Part shown: piece by piece, positions 12,300-23,100 of the stretch
How the letters are laid out: each line of letters opens with the position of its first letter
How positions within the stretch are numbered: the stretch's first letter is position 1
Assembly: GCA_030248135.1 (NCBI GenBank)
Contig: JASANC010005087.1
Span: 1-64,000 of the forward strand
DNA length: 64,000 nucleotides
DNA from: Theristus sp. LFF4_11
Taxonomy: Eukaryota; Nematoda; Chromadorea; Monhysterida; Xyalidae
Reading direction: 5' to 3'
The notes under the pieces: generated by a model
What the model was told of the DNA's origin: nothing
Databases searched by the model: none
The model's input: the letters and a program-made list of their open reading frames with translations, nothing else
Position numbers and translations under genes: made by a program

Positions 12300-14782
12300 T
12301 CAAGCTTGCAGCAGCAACGTCAGATACGTGAAGATGAACGAAACAATCTGAAGGCAAAAAGAAAAAAACTTTTTCATATCCTACTTGGTCTCAGCTGATC
12401 AGTTAGCTAGCTGCTCTTATTTTCTAAATTTACCGAAATCAGCATCGTCTTCGTGATTGGTATTTGGCCGAACAGCATGATGCCCCAGGTGCTGCGCGAC
12501 AGTTTCGCGCAATAGCGGTTCGCCATGCGGTGCACCTGAGCGAAGATTATGGTGTAGGCTTGTATAAAATTGTATCTTTCATTTTGGTTCTGCGACTCAG
12601 TGCGCGCGCATTGGGGATATGCAAGCATTTTCATGCTTGACGCGGGAATTCAAAGTTGGTGAAGTGACACGCGTCCCTGAGTTACGGTTGAGTCATTTTG
12701 AATTGCCGCATCATGAAGAAAACTGATTTCCTTTTCGACGTCTGCATATACAGTACGTATTGAGTCGCAGAACTAAACAAAGAGACAATAATCGAAAAAA
12801 AATGTTCACGCGCTAATTTTTGTTGAGCAACCATTGGTCTCTGGCGTGTTGCACGATTTTCATACGTTTATTTGAACACGTAACTTACGCTTTCTTCGGA
12901 GCGCCAGATTGACAGCGCTTCGTAGATGATCTTCTCAGAGCGATGAATCTGAAACGAACATGAGAACCGTACAATTTGTACCGGGCACCAGTGATTGTGT
13001 TACTGTTAAGTTGCGCCCTTATGAAAGTCAGGTAAACGGAAAGCGACTTAGTAACCGTCAATAAGGAGGGGATACGAAAAAATTTTCTCCGTTTGAAACC
13101 AGGGGTTAAAATCGCTTTTTTCAGTTCTGCCCAATGTATTTTTGACCAGAAAAAACTCCCTTCCACGTGTCATACCCGCAGAGTTTTATTACGGTGATTA
13201 CGGTAGGCATGCTTTATGTGCAGGCATTGCTATGGGGGCGTGGAGAGTTTTGTTTCAGCAGAAAGCATACCGTAATAATCACCAACGAATCAGCTGATTC
13301 CCAATGATTTAGAATTCGACTGTATTTTCATGGCTGTACTTTTCACGCAGTTCGACTGTACTTTTTTCTCGAGAATCTCTTCAGCGCAAGTGCCTTTCCA
13401 GCTCTTGAATTAAGAGGGCTGCTCACCTCCTCACAGAGTTTCGCCGCGAGCCACGTGGCTCCGAACAGCTGTGTGGCGCCCGTGAAAAGGAGCACGCTCA
13501 CGGCGAACATCGACCTCCAGCCGATGCCAGCGGACGCGTCGTATGCCAGCAGAGTGTACAGTATCGCCGTGCAAAGCGCCGTGCACGTGACCACCTGAGA
13601 CGTCACCAGCTTGCCGATCAGCTCGTCCAGGCCACTGGCGCCGGTTTGTTATGCAGCCCAATGTGCGCACGCCACTCAGCCCCCCGGAATGAAATCACTT
13701 TTTAGGTTGGGCGTACCTACTTGGGGCCGGGGGTGCCAAAACTTGGGGCTAAGTGGGACCACCCGCCCCTGGTTGCCTGCTAGAGGTGGGTGCATCGGTT
13801 CTAGGGGGTGCCACCCCCCACCCCAGCCCCTCATCTTCCATACTGATCACATATGCAACATCGCAGCTGCTCCGTTTTCGTTTTGCCACGCCATTTTGAT
13901 TCACCGTCTCTTCAAACGCGTCGTTGGGAAAACGGAAATTTGGATTGATTCGTCGCAGTTTATTCAGGCGCAAAGTCTGTGTGGTGCAGCGCACTATTGG
14001 ACTGCTCTATGCTAAGCGTTTTATAAAAAACCGGCCCTGGTCAGATTGCACAGCGCCGAGTGCCGCTCGCAGAAATCGCTTAAACATCGCAGAATCTCGC
14101 CAGCGGAACTGTTTCGACTCGACAGCATCGGGTTGCGTTCGAAGGATGCGTTCAGCGCTTCCACCAGCAGGTACAGCGTGTATGTCAGACTGTTCGCCAG
14201 CAGTGCGGTGGTGATCGGAACGAACAGCCACAGCGGCGTCAGGATTGCGTTCAGGACACCAGTGAGCTCCAATGCCGAAGCAAGTACCAACTCGTAAACG
14301 ATATTCGGCACGGCCATCAATAGAATCTGCGCCGTCGCCAGCGCCATCAAGCAACGCTGCATGAACAGCAGACGACGACGGCGCACGCTCGACAGACGAC
14401 ACAACTGCAAGAGTTCGCCGTTTCGCTCGAAGAACCGACGAAATCGGCCGCCAAACGGAAACCAGACGCACAGGTGAAACGCGCCGGACGCGTTCTGCAG
14501 GCCGAGCAACGATAACGCCAGGAAGAGAACGCTGACAGTGTTTACGGAGACCGTCAGCCAGCCCGATTGAAAGCCGTCGATGGTCGTAACGACGAGCACG
14601 AGGTTGTAGCCGACGGAGGAAGCAAGGACGCCGCAGAAGAGCGCACGTCTCAGCAGGCTCAACGGTGCGACGCGCCCACTGGCGTCCGGACGCGGCTGTT
14701 TCGCCAGACACAGGCCAAGCGCGCGTAACGGCAGTGTGGCCGGCTTTTGTAGGTCGTAGATCGGCACTGCCGACCGGTCCAT
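12300..14782 (-). CDS. Gustatory-receptor-like 7TM chemoreceptor, gene 1 (TE-interrupted)
   Basis: Exons on the minus strand: 14782-14037, 13634-13427, 12948-12889, 12535-12434 and 12347-12300, 387 codons of a Gr-family ligand-gated cation channel. The ending SFIFTYLTLLLQA is the TM7 TYhhhhhQ signature of insect and nematode Gr proteins; the preceding exon has TWGIMLFGQIPITK, matching the usual Gxf-hydrophilic lead-in to TM7. Start ATG 14782 (MDRSAVP) parallels the paralog's MDSVKQ. All junctions have GT donors and AG acceptors in phase 0, except that exon 1 is split at codon 249 by a 398-bp TIR element flanked by CCAG duplications. Unspliced, the frame ends after RAGFL, so the gene is either spliced non-canonically there or is a fresh pseudogene. 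It is adjacent to paralog gene 2, with the same intron plan otherwise. Ligand unknown. Confidence 0.75.
12628..12782 (+). repeat. dispersed ~180-bp repeat, copy 2
   Basis: Same family as 10672-10835 (shared GGAATTCAAAGTTGG and GACGTCTGCA, then GTCGCAGAACTAA). It lies within intron 3 of gustatory receptor gene 1. Confidence 0.45.
13639..14036. mobile_element. TIR element inserted in a receptor exon (candidate introner)
   Basis: A 398-bp insertion interrupts gustatory receptor gene 1. On the plus strand it begins CGCCGGTTTGTTAT and ends ATAAAAAACCGGCC; the termini are inverted repeats matching at 12 of 14 positions. It is flanked on both sides by CTGG (CCAG on the gene strand), a 4-bp target duplication. 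Removing element plus one duplication restores the reading ACC AGT GGC CTG GAC, homologous to the uninterrupted paralog. Inside is C-rich sequence (13800-13830) and no transposase frame. Confidence 0.7.
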
Positions 14783-15649
14783 TACCGAAAACTGACGAAC
14801 AGTACCAGAACGGTCAACTGTTCTTTTGTGCCATGAACAGGACAACAGGACACTTGATCGTCATGTGTACATACAACACTACGTAAGTAATAACAATGAT
14901 GTTCAGAGGAAACTTGACTCATTGCATACTGTATCTACGTAGATATGAACCATCATATGCATAAGTTCAATATTGAACACCGGAATGAAAATAAGCAAGA
15001 ATTGGTATTTTCAAATAACGTCGGTCCATCCATATAAGATACCTTTAGCAATGTAACGGTTAAACAAACAGACAAGCAATCATGGTGCATTGCTGAAACA
15101 GAATTTCATCAAATGGATTAACAAAAATTGGAATACAGTAAAAACAAGACAAACAAAACATTTGTGCATCAGAACAAGTAATAATAACTTGAAGTCGTTT
15201 CAGAAATAACTGTTGTCTTTGTCAGAGTGATAATCGACTGCTATACATCATTAAATTAAAAAAAAGCAGTTTTCATACACGTTGATCCTAGAAAAAAAAC
15301 GTAACGTTGGACCGAAATAACACAAGTGAAGACAAATAAAATTAAATTCGCACAAAAAAACAAAAACGGCAGAATGAGCGGTCTTGAACGCTCATCATGC
15401 CAAAGCTTGTGACGTTACGAAAAAAATCATGAATAAAAGTACAAATTACTGTCGGCAAATACAAGACAATTTTTTGGTGTACATACCGGTGGCTGAAACA
15501 GCCCACAGCAAAATGAAAACAAATTTGTTTGAAGCTCATGAAAGTGAGAAAACTGTGAAAAACGAAAAAAAGCGTATGAAAGTGCGCCATAAATTCACCG
15601 TGCGACCGAAGTGCATGAATAAATTGTTTTGCTTTTTTTGAACCGTTTT

Positions 15650-17283
15650 TTATGATTGAAGAAGCAGCGTCAAATAAGTGACAATAAAGGATGCAATCTG
15701 AAAACACGCGCATCGTATTTTTCAGCATATTTTTTAAAATAATATTTGAATTCAAAACAATTAAAACCAACCGAAATCAGCATCGTTTTTGAAATCGGAA
15801 TCTGTCCGAAAAGCGTGATGCCCCAGGTGTTCCGCGACAGTTTTGCACAATATTTATTCGCGGCACTTTGAGCCTCAACATGCGTGGAAAAAGAGGATGC
15901 ATCATTATATGTACAGTACGATTGTTTAAAACTGTCAGTTTTTCCGCAGAAATCAGAGTTGGTGGCACAAGAAAAAAATGGGCTCAGAGTTGAACGAAAA
16001 AACATTAGCCACAAATGGGGCGTAAGCCCAAGTGTCGCATGCTCTGTATCCTGCGAACAAAGTGACAGGTTCAAAAAAACATTCTTCACTTATAATTTGT
16101 TTATCGTTTCCACATGAAAAACAAAGACCACTTTACCTCTTTGTCATTGGAGTTCCAGATAGCCAGTGACTCGTAAAGAAGCTTATCGGAACGATGCAAC
16201 TGTAATCGGATTTTTTCCGGTTTCAAATATACTTTATTGACTGATTATATACGAATTTCAAACATTTCACGCTCTTAGTGTGTAACAAACCTCATCACAA
16301 AGACTCGCAGCAATCCAGGTGGTGCTAAACAACTGGGGCACCGCTGTGCAAATGGAAAACACTGACAATGCTACTGTCGCCGTAGAATGCTCGGTGTGGT
16401 CACGGTGCAGCGATGTGTACAAAACAGCTGTCAGCACGACGCTGTACGTGGCGAGCACGCCAGAAACCAGCCGCCCCACCAACCCGTCCAGGGCACTGGT
16501 GACGTTGCACAGGTGCGAGTGCTTCAGGAAAAACTCGCCCAAAACACTTTGCAGGGTATTACTGTCGCGCTGTTCGTCTGAAGCCTGTTGCGCAGGGTTC
16601 TTTTTCAGTGTCGGATTGCGTTCCAGGGATTGATTCAAATCCATCGCCATGAGATAAATGGAATAGGTTAAACTGTTTGCGAGCAGTACCGGAGCGCAGA
16701 CAACCAACACCCAAAATGGCATTAAGAAGCAATCAAGCAGCAGCAGTGTTGTCGGATGTTGCAGATTGTAGTAAGCATTTGGAATTATTAGCAGTGAAAT
16801 GTGTGTGACCGTCAATGTAATCAGCGTACCCTGAACGACCAGTAAACGGCGACGTTGCTGTTTCGTAAATTGGAACAACTGTAGGAAATCAGCATTGTCA
16901 ACGAAAAATCGCCGGAATCTACCACCAAACGGAAACCAGACGCACAAGTGGTAGGCGGACACCACTGCTTGAACGTTGTACAGACAGAATCCGAAAAATA
17001 CAACATTCTCAGAATTGATTTGAAACGTCACGTTGCCATTGTTTATGGCCTCTTGGATGTTTAATAGGAGCACGCTGCTGTAGCCAGCGCAACCAAGAAA
17101 CGTTACGATGCCGAACAGAACGAACCTGACGAATGTTGACGGGTCTCGAATTTGGTGACAGCGGCACTGGGCCACCGAATAACACGACTCTTCAGAATAC
17201 AGGCCGAAAATGCGTAAGAATGTTACTACGGGTTTTTGAGAAGTGTATAAGGACGATTTAGTTGATTGCTTGACTGAATCCAT
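15650..17283 (-). CDS. Gustatory-receptor-like 7TM chemoreceptor, gene 2
   Basis: Exons on the minus strand: 17283-16291, 16199-16137, 15873-15772 and 15697-15650, giving a 401-residue protein, a normal Gr length. The last exon reads SFIVTYLTLLLQS, the TM7 hallmark; the exon before it has TWGITLFGQIPISK. Six further hydrophobic segments are visible in exon 1, with LCVWFPFGGRFRRFF in a cytoplasmic loop shared word for word with gene 1. All introns are phase 0; donors are GTTTGT, GTAAAG and GTTGGT. The acceptor of the third exon is GAG rather than CAG. An in-frame ATG at 17403 would add 40 residues; I prefer 17283 by analogy with gene 1. Expected role: plasma-membrane chemoreceptor channel of sensory neurons. 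Tandem paralog of gene 1, same strand, without the exonic insertion. Confidence 0.85.
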
Positions 17284-17634
17284 CTTCCAGCATAAAAAAT
17301 GGTTGATTGCCTTTTTGATACCCATTAGCGCCGTTTTTTGATTTTCGGTCGATTTTGTTGGTTTCAAAATACAGCGTATTTTGAAGGCAAGTGGGAATGT
17401 CACACTAAATTCAACCTTTTTTTAAACTTTTGATTTTCAAATTTTACGGTGCCCTATACATCTGCCAGACTTCACGGTAATACGTTTTTAAAAGTTACGT
17501 GATAATGGTACGTACGTATATGTGTTGTGGTCACACCAAAAATCAGCTGAGCGCTGTGCCATGCTTACCACTGGTTGCGCTAAGCCTCGATGACGATCTG
17601 TAACGAGTGCGGTAAACCGCATAGCTCATTGTTG

Positions 17635-17811
17635 TACACCTAAGCCTAAGCCTGAGCCTAAGACTAAGCCTAAGACTAAGACTAAGCCTAAGCCAAAACC
17701 TAAACCTAAACCTAAGCCAACGCCTAAGCCTAAGCCTTAATCTAAGCCTAAGCCAAAACCTAAATCTAAGCCTAAACCTAAGCCAAAGCCTAAGCCTAAG
17801 CCTAAACACTG
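17635..17811. repeat. degenerate interstitial telomere-like array (TTAGGC type)
   Basis: About 28 hexamers of GCCTAA (TTAGGC on the minus strand), mixed with ACCTAA and GACTAA variants. TTAGGC is the nematode telomere unit. The array lies about 350 bp upstream of gustatory receptor gene 2. The Arg/Leu/Phe-rich minus-strand frame over it is a by-product of the repeat. Confidence 0.85.
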
Positions 17812-17944
17812 CAGGACATCTAAATGGGTAACAGAAAAGGAGTTGTGACCAAAAACGGGCACCAAGTGGGGCACAAAAAAGGCAACTATTTTTTGTCGTA
17901 CGAACACACTTTTTGTAATAATACTTCAGTTTCGTTTATTGTCG

Positions 17945-17990
17945 TACTATTTTATTTTATTTTATTTTTATTTTTATTTTATTTCACACC
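17945..17990. repeat. ATTTT simple repeat
   Basis: A run of ATTTT/ATTTTT units of about 40 bp in intergenic AT-rich sequence. Confidence 0.8.
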
Positions 17991-18575
17991 GTACCGTTTT
18001 ATTTCACAGTATCAAAACTGATACGCATCCAGTTCAATTCGTGTAGTTTTTCCTTTCAGTCTGCCCTCTTTATCAAAAAGCAATTACAGATCTCTGCTTG
18101 CAAGAAAGGTTCGCTTCTTCATACAACCTGAAATTCATTATCTTTATTAAAATCGGAATGACATTTTATTCTTCTGACATGAATGTTTTTTCAGAGGAAA
18201 ATGTAAACAAAACGCGAAACAGCAGAATACAGTTGCAAAGATATCAAGTTACATGGTACGACAACGGACATGTCGCATCTTGTATAATCTAGTGGTTGTT
18301 TGACGTGACACCGAGTGGGAAGACTGCATCTGGCGTCGAAAGTGCTGCAGCCCAATGTTTTATCAAGCTCAGTGCCAGCAACAAGGGCTGAACAGTTCAA
18401 CAATGTTGTGTGTTGGTTGGCAGAGTGTATCAACCAGAGAAAAGGAAGATATGCTTGGGAAAGTGCAAAATACCGCAGAGAAAAATAATGCTCTTACCAG
18501 AATATGCGCCTTTCTGAATGATTGCTGAATTAATGCTAAGCTAATGCTACCAAAGTTCACAAAAAACGTTCATTA

Positions 18576-19823
18576 TACAGGGTATTTCAGAAGTAGTGGG
18601 TAGGTGTTTGACGCGGTATTTCTCGAGCTGTGTTGATCCATATTCAATGAACTTTCAGACTTAGATCAGAAACGTTCAGAAAAGTTCAACTTAGATTGTG
18701 CAAAATTTCAGAGAAATTCATTCAACTGCACACGAATGACAGAGCAAAACACACAAAAACATTGATTTCAACACGCCACTGGGGGTTCTTGTTTGGCACC
18801 GGGTGAAATATAGCTTGTATGCGGCCGAATCGTTGCATGCATGAATATAAAATGTTTTATTCAATCCGATTAGTTTGTTTTTGTTTTTTCATATTTACCG
18901 GCTTTTGGGACGTGCTAAACCAGAGTACATGCGCAAAAAGGTGGTTTTGGCCGTGACGGATTGGTGCCAGCAATGCATTGAGGCAATGAGGCTCATGGTG
19001 GACACCTTGAGAAATTTGATTGAGTTTGACTGTTGTCGTTGTTGTTGATGTTTGCTGTTACCGCCACACACATTTTAAAGTGATCTTTTGAATGTTGGGG
19101 TTGAGTGTTGTCCTTTGTTGTCCGGTGGTATCGTCTGATCCGGTATTTTTTGGTCCATTTTTGAATTTTTTTGCGTTTTGCTCTGTCATTCGTGTGTAGG
19201 TGAATGTATTTCTCTGAAATTTCGCACAAATCTAATTTGAACTTTTCTAAACAACGGTTTTTAAGATAGGCTTTTTGAGTCGACCGACCCGGCCTCCACA
19301 CCTCTAGGCCCAATTTCAAAAAAGTTCTCAAATTCAGTCAAATTTAAAACCATTTAAAACCAATCGAACCGCCTTGATGCCCTGAGTTCGAAAATCATAT
19401 TTTTATCTTAATCCAAGGTTTTTTATGCTTTAAAATTAGGAAAAACCTAGTTTTCGACCCCCTTGTAGTAAAACTGCTCTAGCTCGCTTCTGCTTAAAGC
19501 TATTAACAAAAATCAAACACCAATCGATTTCCCTTGTATTCGCGCACATTTTTTGCTTTTATACTATAAGTTGAAAACGTTTTTTCATGCTCTGTATTTA
19601 TAAAAAACTGCAGAGGTTGGTGGTTTTTCACGTTTTTGGGTACTTTAAAAACGTTTGTGGGGTATAGTTTCTAGGTAATTCTGAAAGATCTGCGAAAAAT
19701 GTATATCCGTGTAAAATTTCAGCTTCATAAAGCGTCGCCGGTGCGGAGTGATATGATATGAGTGATACAGCTCGAGAAATAAATGCGTCAAACACCTACC
19801 CACTACTTCTGAAACACCCTGTA
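18576..19823. mobile_element. mariner-like TIR element, decayed transposase (family B, copy 1)
   Basis: Flanked by TA; begins CAGGGTATTTCAGAAGTAG and ends in its inverse (CTACTTCTGAAACACCCTG). The inverted repeats continue past GGGTAGGTGTTTGACGCG. A decayed plus-strand frame near 18960-19030 reads QQCIEA and DTLRNLIEF, resembling the C-terminal RCIEA-HGGHFE region of DDE transposases. A truncated, internally rearranged copy lies at 51476-52190. Confidence 0.7.
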
Positions 19824-20125
19824 GTAGCAACCTTTACTTCCAAGTTCCCAAGTTTATTTTTTGCTGTATGAGACATGTTATTGGGGAAGATTTCTATTTT
19901 TTCCGATGATGGCTGAACTGCTGAGTGCGCTACAATGCTAGTTAAAACCATAAAAGTGCCGTTAGTTGAATATATTTTAATCTATTAAATCGCGAACCAA
20001 CTGGCGTTTGTTAACTTAGATACGCGCGTTTTGACACAGCATTTCCGTGCTTTGAAAACCGTCAAAACGTTCAGTGTCTATACGTTGCAGGTCGTTATGA
20101 TTATCACGTTACTCTTTCCCAAGCA

Positions 20126-23100
20126 TCATTCATGATTTAATGTTCGCAAAGCTGTGCGCGTTTCAACCATTGTTTTGACGTCCAATTTGATAAAACAGTC
20201 TCCTGGTTGGTAGCGCCGCAGGAACACCAACTGATGCAGGAACCACACATTGACGGCGGCTGTTATTGACGTGTGCACGTACAGGAACAGACGATCGACA
20301 ACCATCCCGAGCAGTGCCCATTCGTCCGAAACATGAAAATATCGCAGAAAATTATCGAAACCGTTGCCACTAAACTATCTGCTTTTAAACACCTGCTACT
20401 AAATCGAACTTAAACTTGTCTCATGTGAACATTTTTCACCATTTTTAGTGGCCAAAACGCGACTATCGTACCACACGTGTAGTCAACTAGTGGCAACTTT
20501 GGTAACAAAAGTAGCAACACGGTTTCTCAGTGGCATTTGACAAATGTATGTACCGGTATGTGCGTGGCTGTGCTACATTACTGTATCATTACTTGTCACC
20601 ATGTGGCCTGGTGGTAGGGCGTTAGACTATTGTCTGTGCGTTCGGAAGATCGAGCCTAGCCGAGTGGTAATGCTATAGGCACACTTATAGAGCCTTACAC
20701 TATGGGCATTTACAATGTAATGACAGACAAAAACTCGATCGGCGCCCTACGTGACGGCGTTCTGTGCGCTTTTCTGGGTCAGCCATGGCGCTAGACATCG
20801 CATAAAATCGCCAACAACAACAACAGATTACACGGTCTCCCGACTAGCGTTTCATCTAATAAAACTTGGAAACAGAAAACGTTTCATTACTTGTCGTCGC
20901 CACGCGTTGTCCCAGTAGACGTGCGCAATGTCGCAAACGCGTTTCATACTTGTCAAGACGATGCGAACTCTCGGATCGCGCTGGCACTGGCAGTACAAAC
21001 GGCGGCTTACGGGCTCCGACACTGCAGCTGCGGTCATCAGCATGCCACGACGAATCAGCTCCGTCCGTCTGAAAGCGCAACACAAACCGCAACTGCTACT
21101 GAAAAACAACGCTTAGTATACGGAAGCAAAAATGTGTGTTTGGCTTGGTTCAATATTTTTGCAAATTTGGGGGGGGGGACACGTAGTACAGTGCAGTTGA
21201 GAAACTTGGCTTAAAGGAGACAAGACAAAAAAGAGACCACCTGGTCGATAAATCCGCGGGTGCACCTTGCTGTTAACAAAATCGCAAACATTTCTTACCC
21301 GGGCCGTAGGCACGGGTCAACTGCTAGTGTAACTAACGAATGTACACGTACACATAAACTGTAAACATGATGAAGCCGAAACTTTGTGTCACACCTGTCA
21401 GGCAAAGCTGCGACGAACGAAAGCGGATGCACCAGCCGGCGACCGTGAGGACTCATCGCGAGTTGCTCCGGTGTCACTGGTCGGTCATCAAGATGGCCGA
21501 AACCGGCGGGTGAAACTGCGGACGTCTGCAAGTTTTCTTCTTGATATTTTTTGCGACGTTTCTCAACATACAATCTTATCGGAGTGGAGTTTCCAGCTGT
21601 TTTCCCAAACAATTGCATGAAAGTTGCATGCAAAAAACAGCAGAAACAATGCAGAACAAAAAAGTCAGATCAGAAGTCGAGCGCAAGAACGCAAGAAAAT
21701 GAATCAAATAAAAATGAACGATCGTCGCACTGAGAAACCGTGCGCCGCGATGCTCCCATTGAAGTTTACGACCACACAAGGTAACGCAAATACTATTTAG
21801 TGTTTGCTATTTGCTGTTGAAAAAATTGAGATTTTGCCTTTTCTCTTGTTTCAGTAGCACTTTAACAAACACCTCCTAAACATACAAAACGTTAGCAGCC
21901 GTGTGATAAACAGTGTAGCAGCGCGCGGTTTAGCAGTGCTCGCTCGGCGAGCCAGTCACCAGCGGTCGGTTGGTGCAGTCGATGCCGTGAAACGTGCGCG
22001 TGTACCACCAGAGGCGCTCGTTCGTCCACGGCAGCTGTCGGCGTTGGCGCCATTGGTCGCCAGTTAAACTGTCCGCCGACGATGGTGATGACGAAATGGA
22101 CGTCGATTTAGGACGACTCCGCCCACAATTGCCCACGCCAATCCAGCGGCCGAGTCGCTCGATCATCAGCCGCCGGGTGCACGGCGACATCGGGATGTTG
22201 CGATTGCGATGGCGGATCGTCAGCGTGAACACGGTGGCGCCGATCGTGATCGAGATTGACAGCATACTGCATCGGTCGAAAAAGTTCGAATGGGGACAGG
22301 TCTTTTGTGTTTTTTGATTGAAGAAACATTTTCAGATGGTTCGCTGCCTTTCGATATTTTGTGTAGCGCGGCGTGGAAGTGAGACCTCACGGAAACCCGC
22401 TGAGCAACATTTCATCTATACACCAACCGAGCGGAATTTAGCTTGAACTTTATTGGCCTTTGGAAAGGGCAGTGGAACTGCAGATTACAGTATTAGTAAA
22501 AACACTTATTCACACATTTTTGTTAACTGAACGCAAAGACAAAACTCAAACAAAGGTACACACTGGCCATTGGCCACTGACCGTGTTGGTCAATTTCTTA
22601 GATAGCGGTATGTTGATTTCAAGCGCCATGAAGGCAGCTAACTCTAAAATATGATATGCTTCGTTCGGCATGAATACATGGCCTTTACCTGAACAGAATG
22701 TATTGTCCCATGATCGGGAATCCAAACGAGGTCGCCGGCATGATCTCGACGAGCAGCAACAGGAACCAGCACAGTGAAATCAGCATGCTAATGAGCAGCA
22801 TCATTCGTTGCTTGCTGTCCGCTGGTAGAACGTACGCGAACACGGTCATCCAGCCTACGAGCGGTTTTTTATTCAACGTTTTTTTGACATTTTTCGCAAG
22901 GTGATCATGGTCGAAAAAGTTTTGGTAAAGAAAGGGAAAATTCGCAGCAACAACAACAATAACGAACTGTACGGTATTTACCAATGACAGTGCACGGCAA
23001 GATGATGTTGCAGTTGTAGAAGAGAGGCAGCCGCCTGATGTGCAGCCCGAACGTGACGTCGACCCACATCTGGCGCGGGAAAAAATCAAAACTCTGTTGC

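Noticed and set aside
15342..15649. Minus frame downstream of Gr gene 2
   Set aside because: Considered as the C-terminal exon; no TM7 signature, and the 48-bp exon at 15697-15650 fits exactly.
17543..17809. Arg/Leu/Phe-repeat minus frame
   Set aside because: Simple translation of the TTAGGC-type array.
18993..19331. 112-codon minus frame inside the TIR element
   Set aside because: Lies opposite to the better transposase remnant; low-complexity Asn/Lys content; not a gene.
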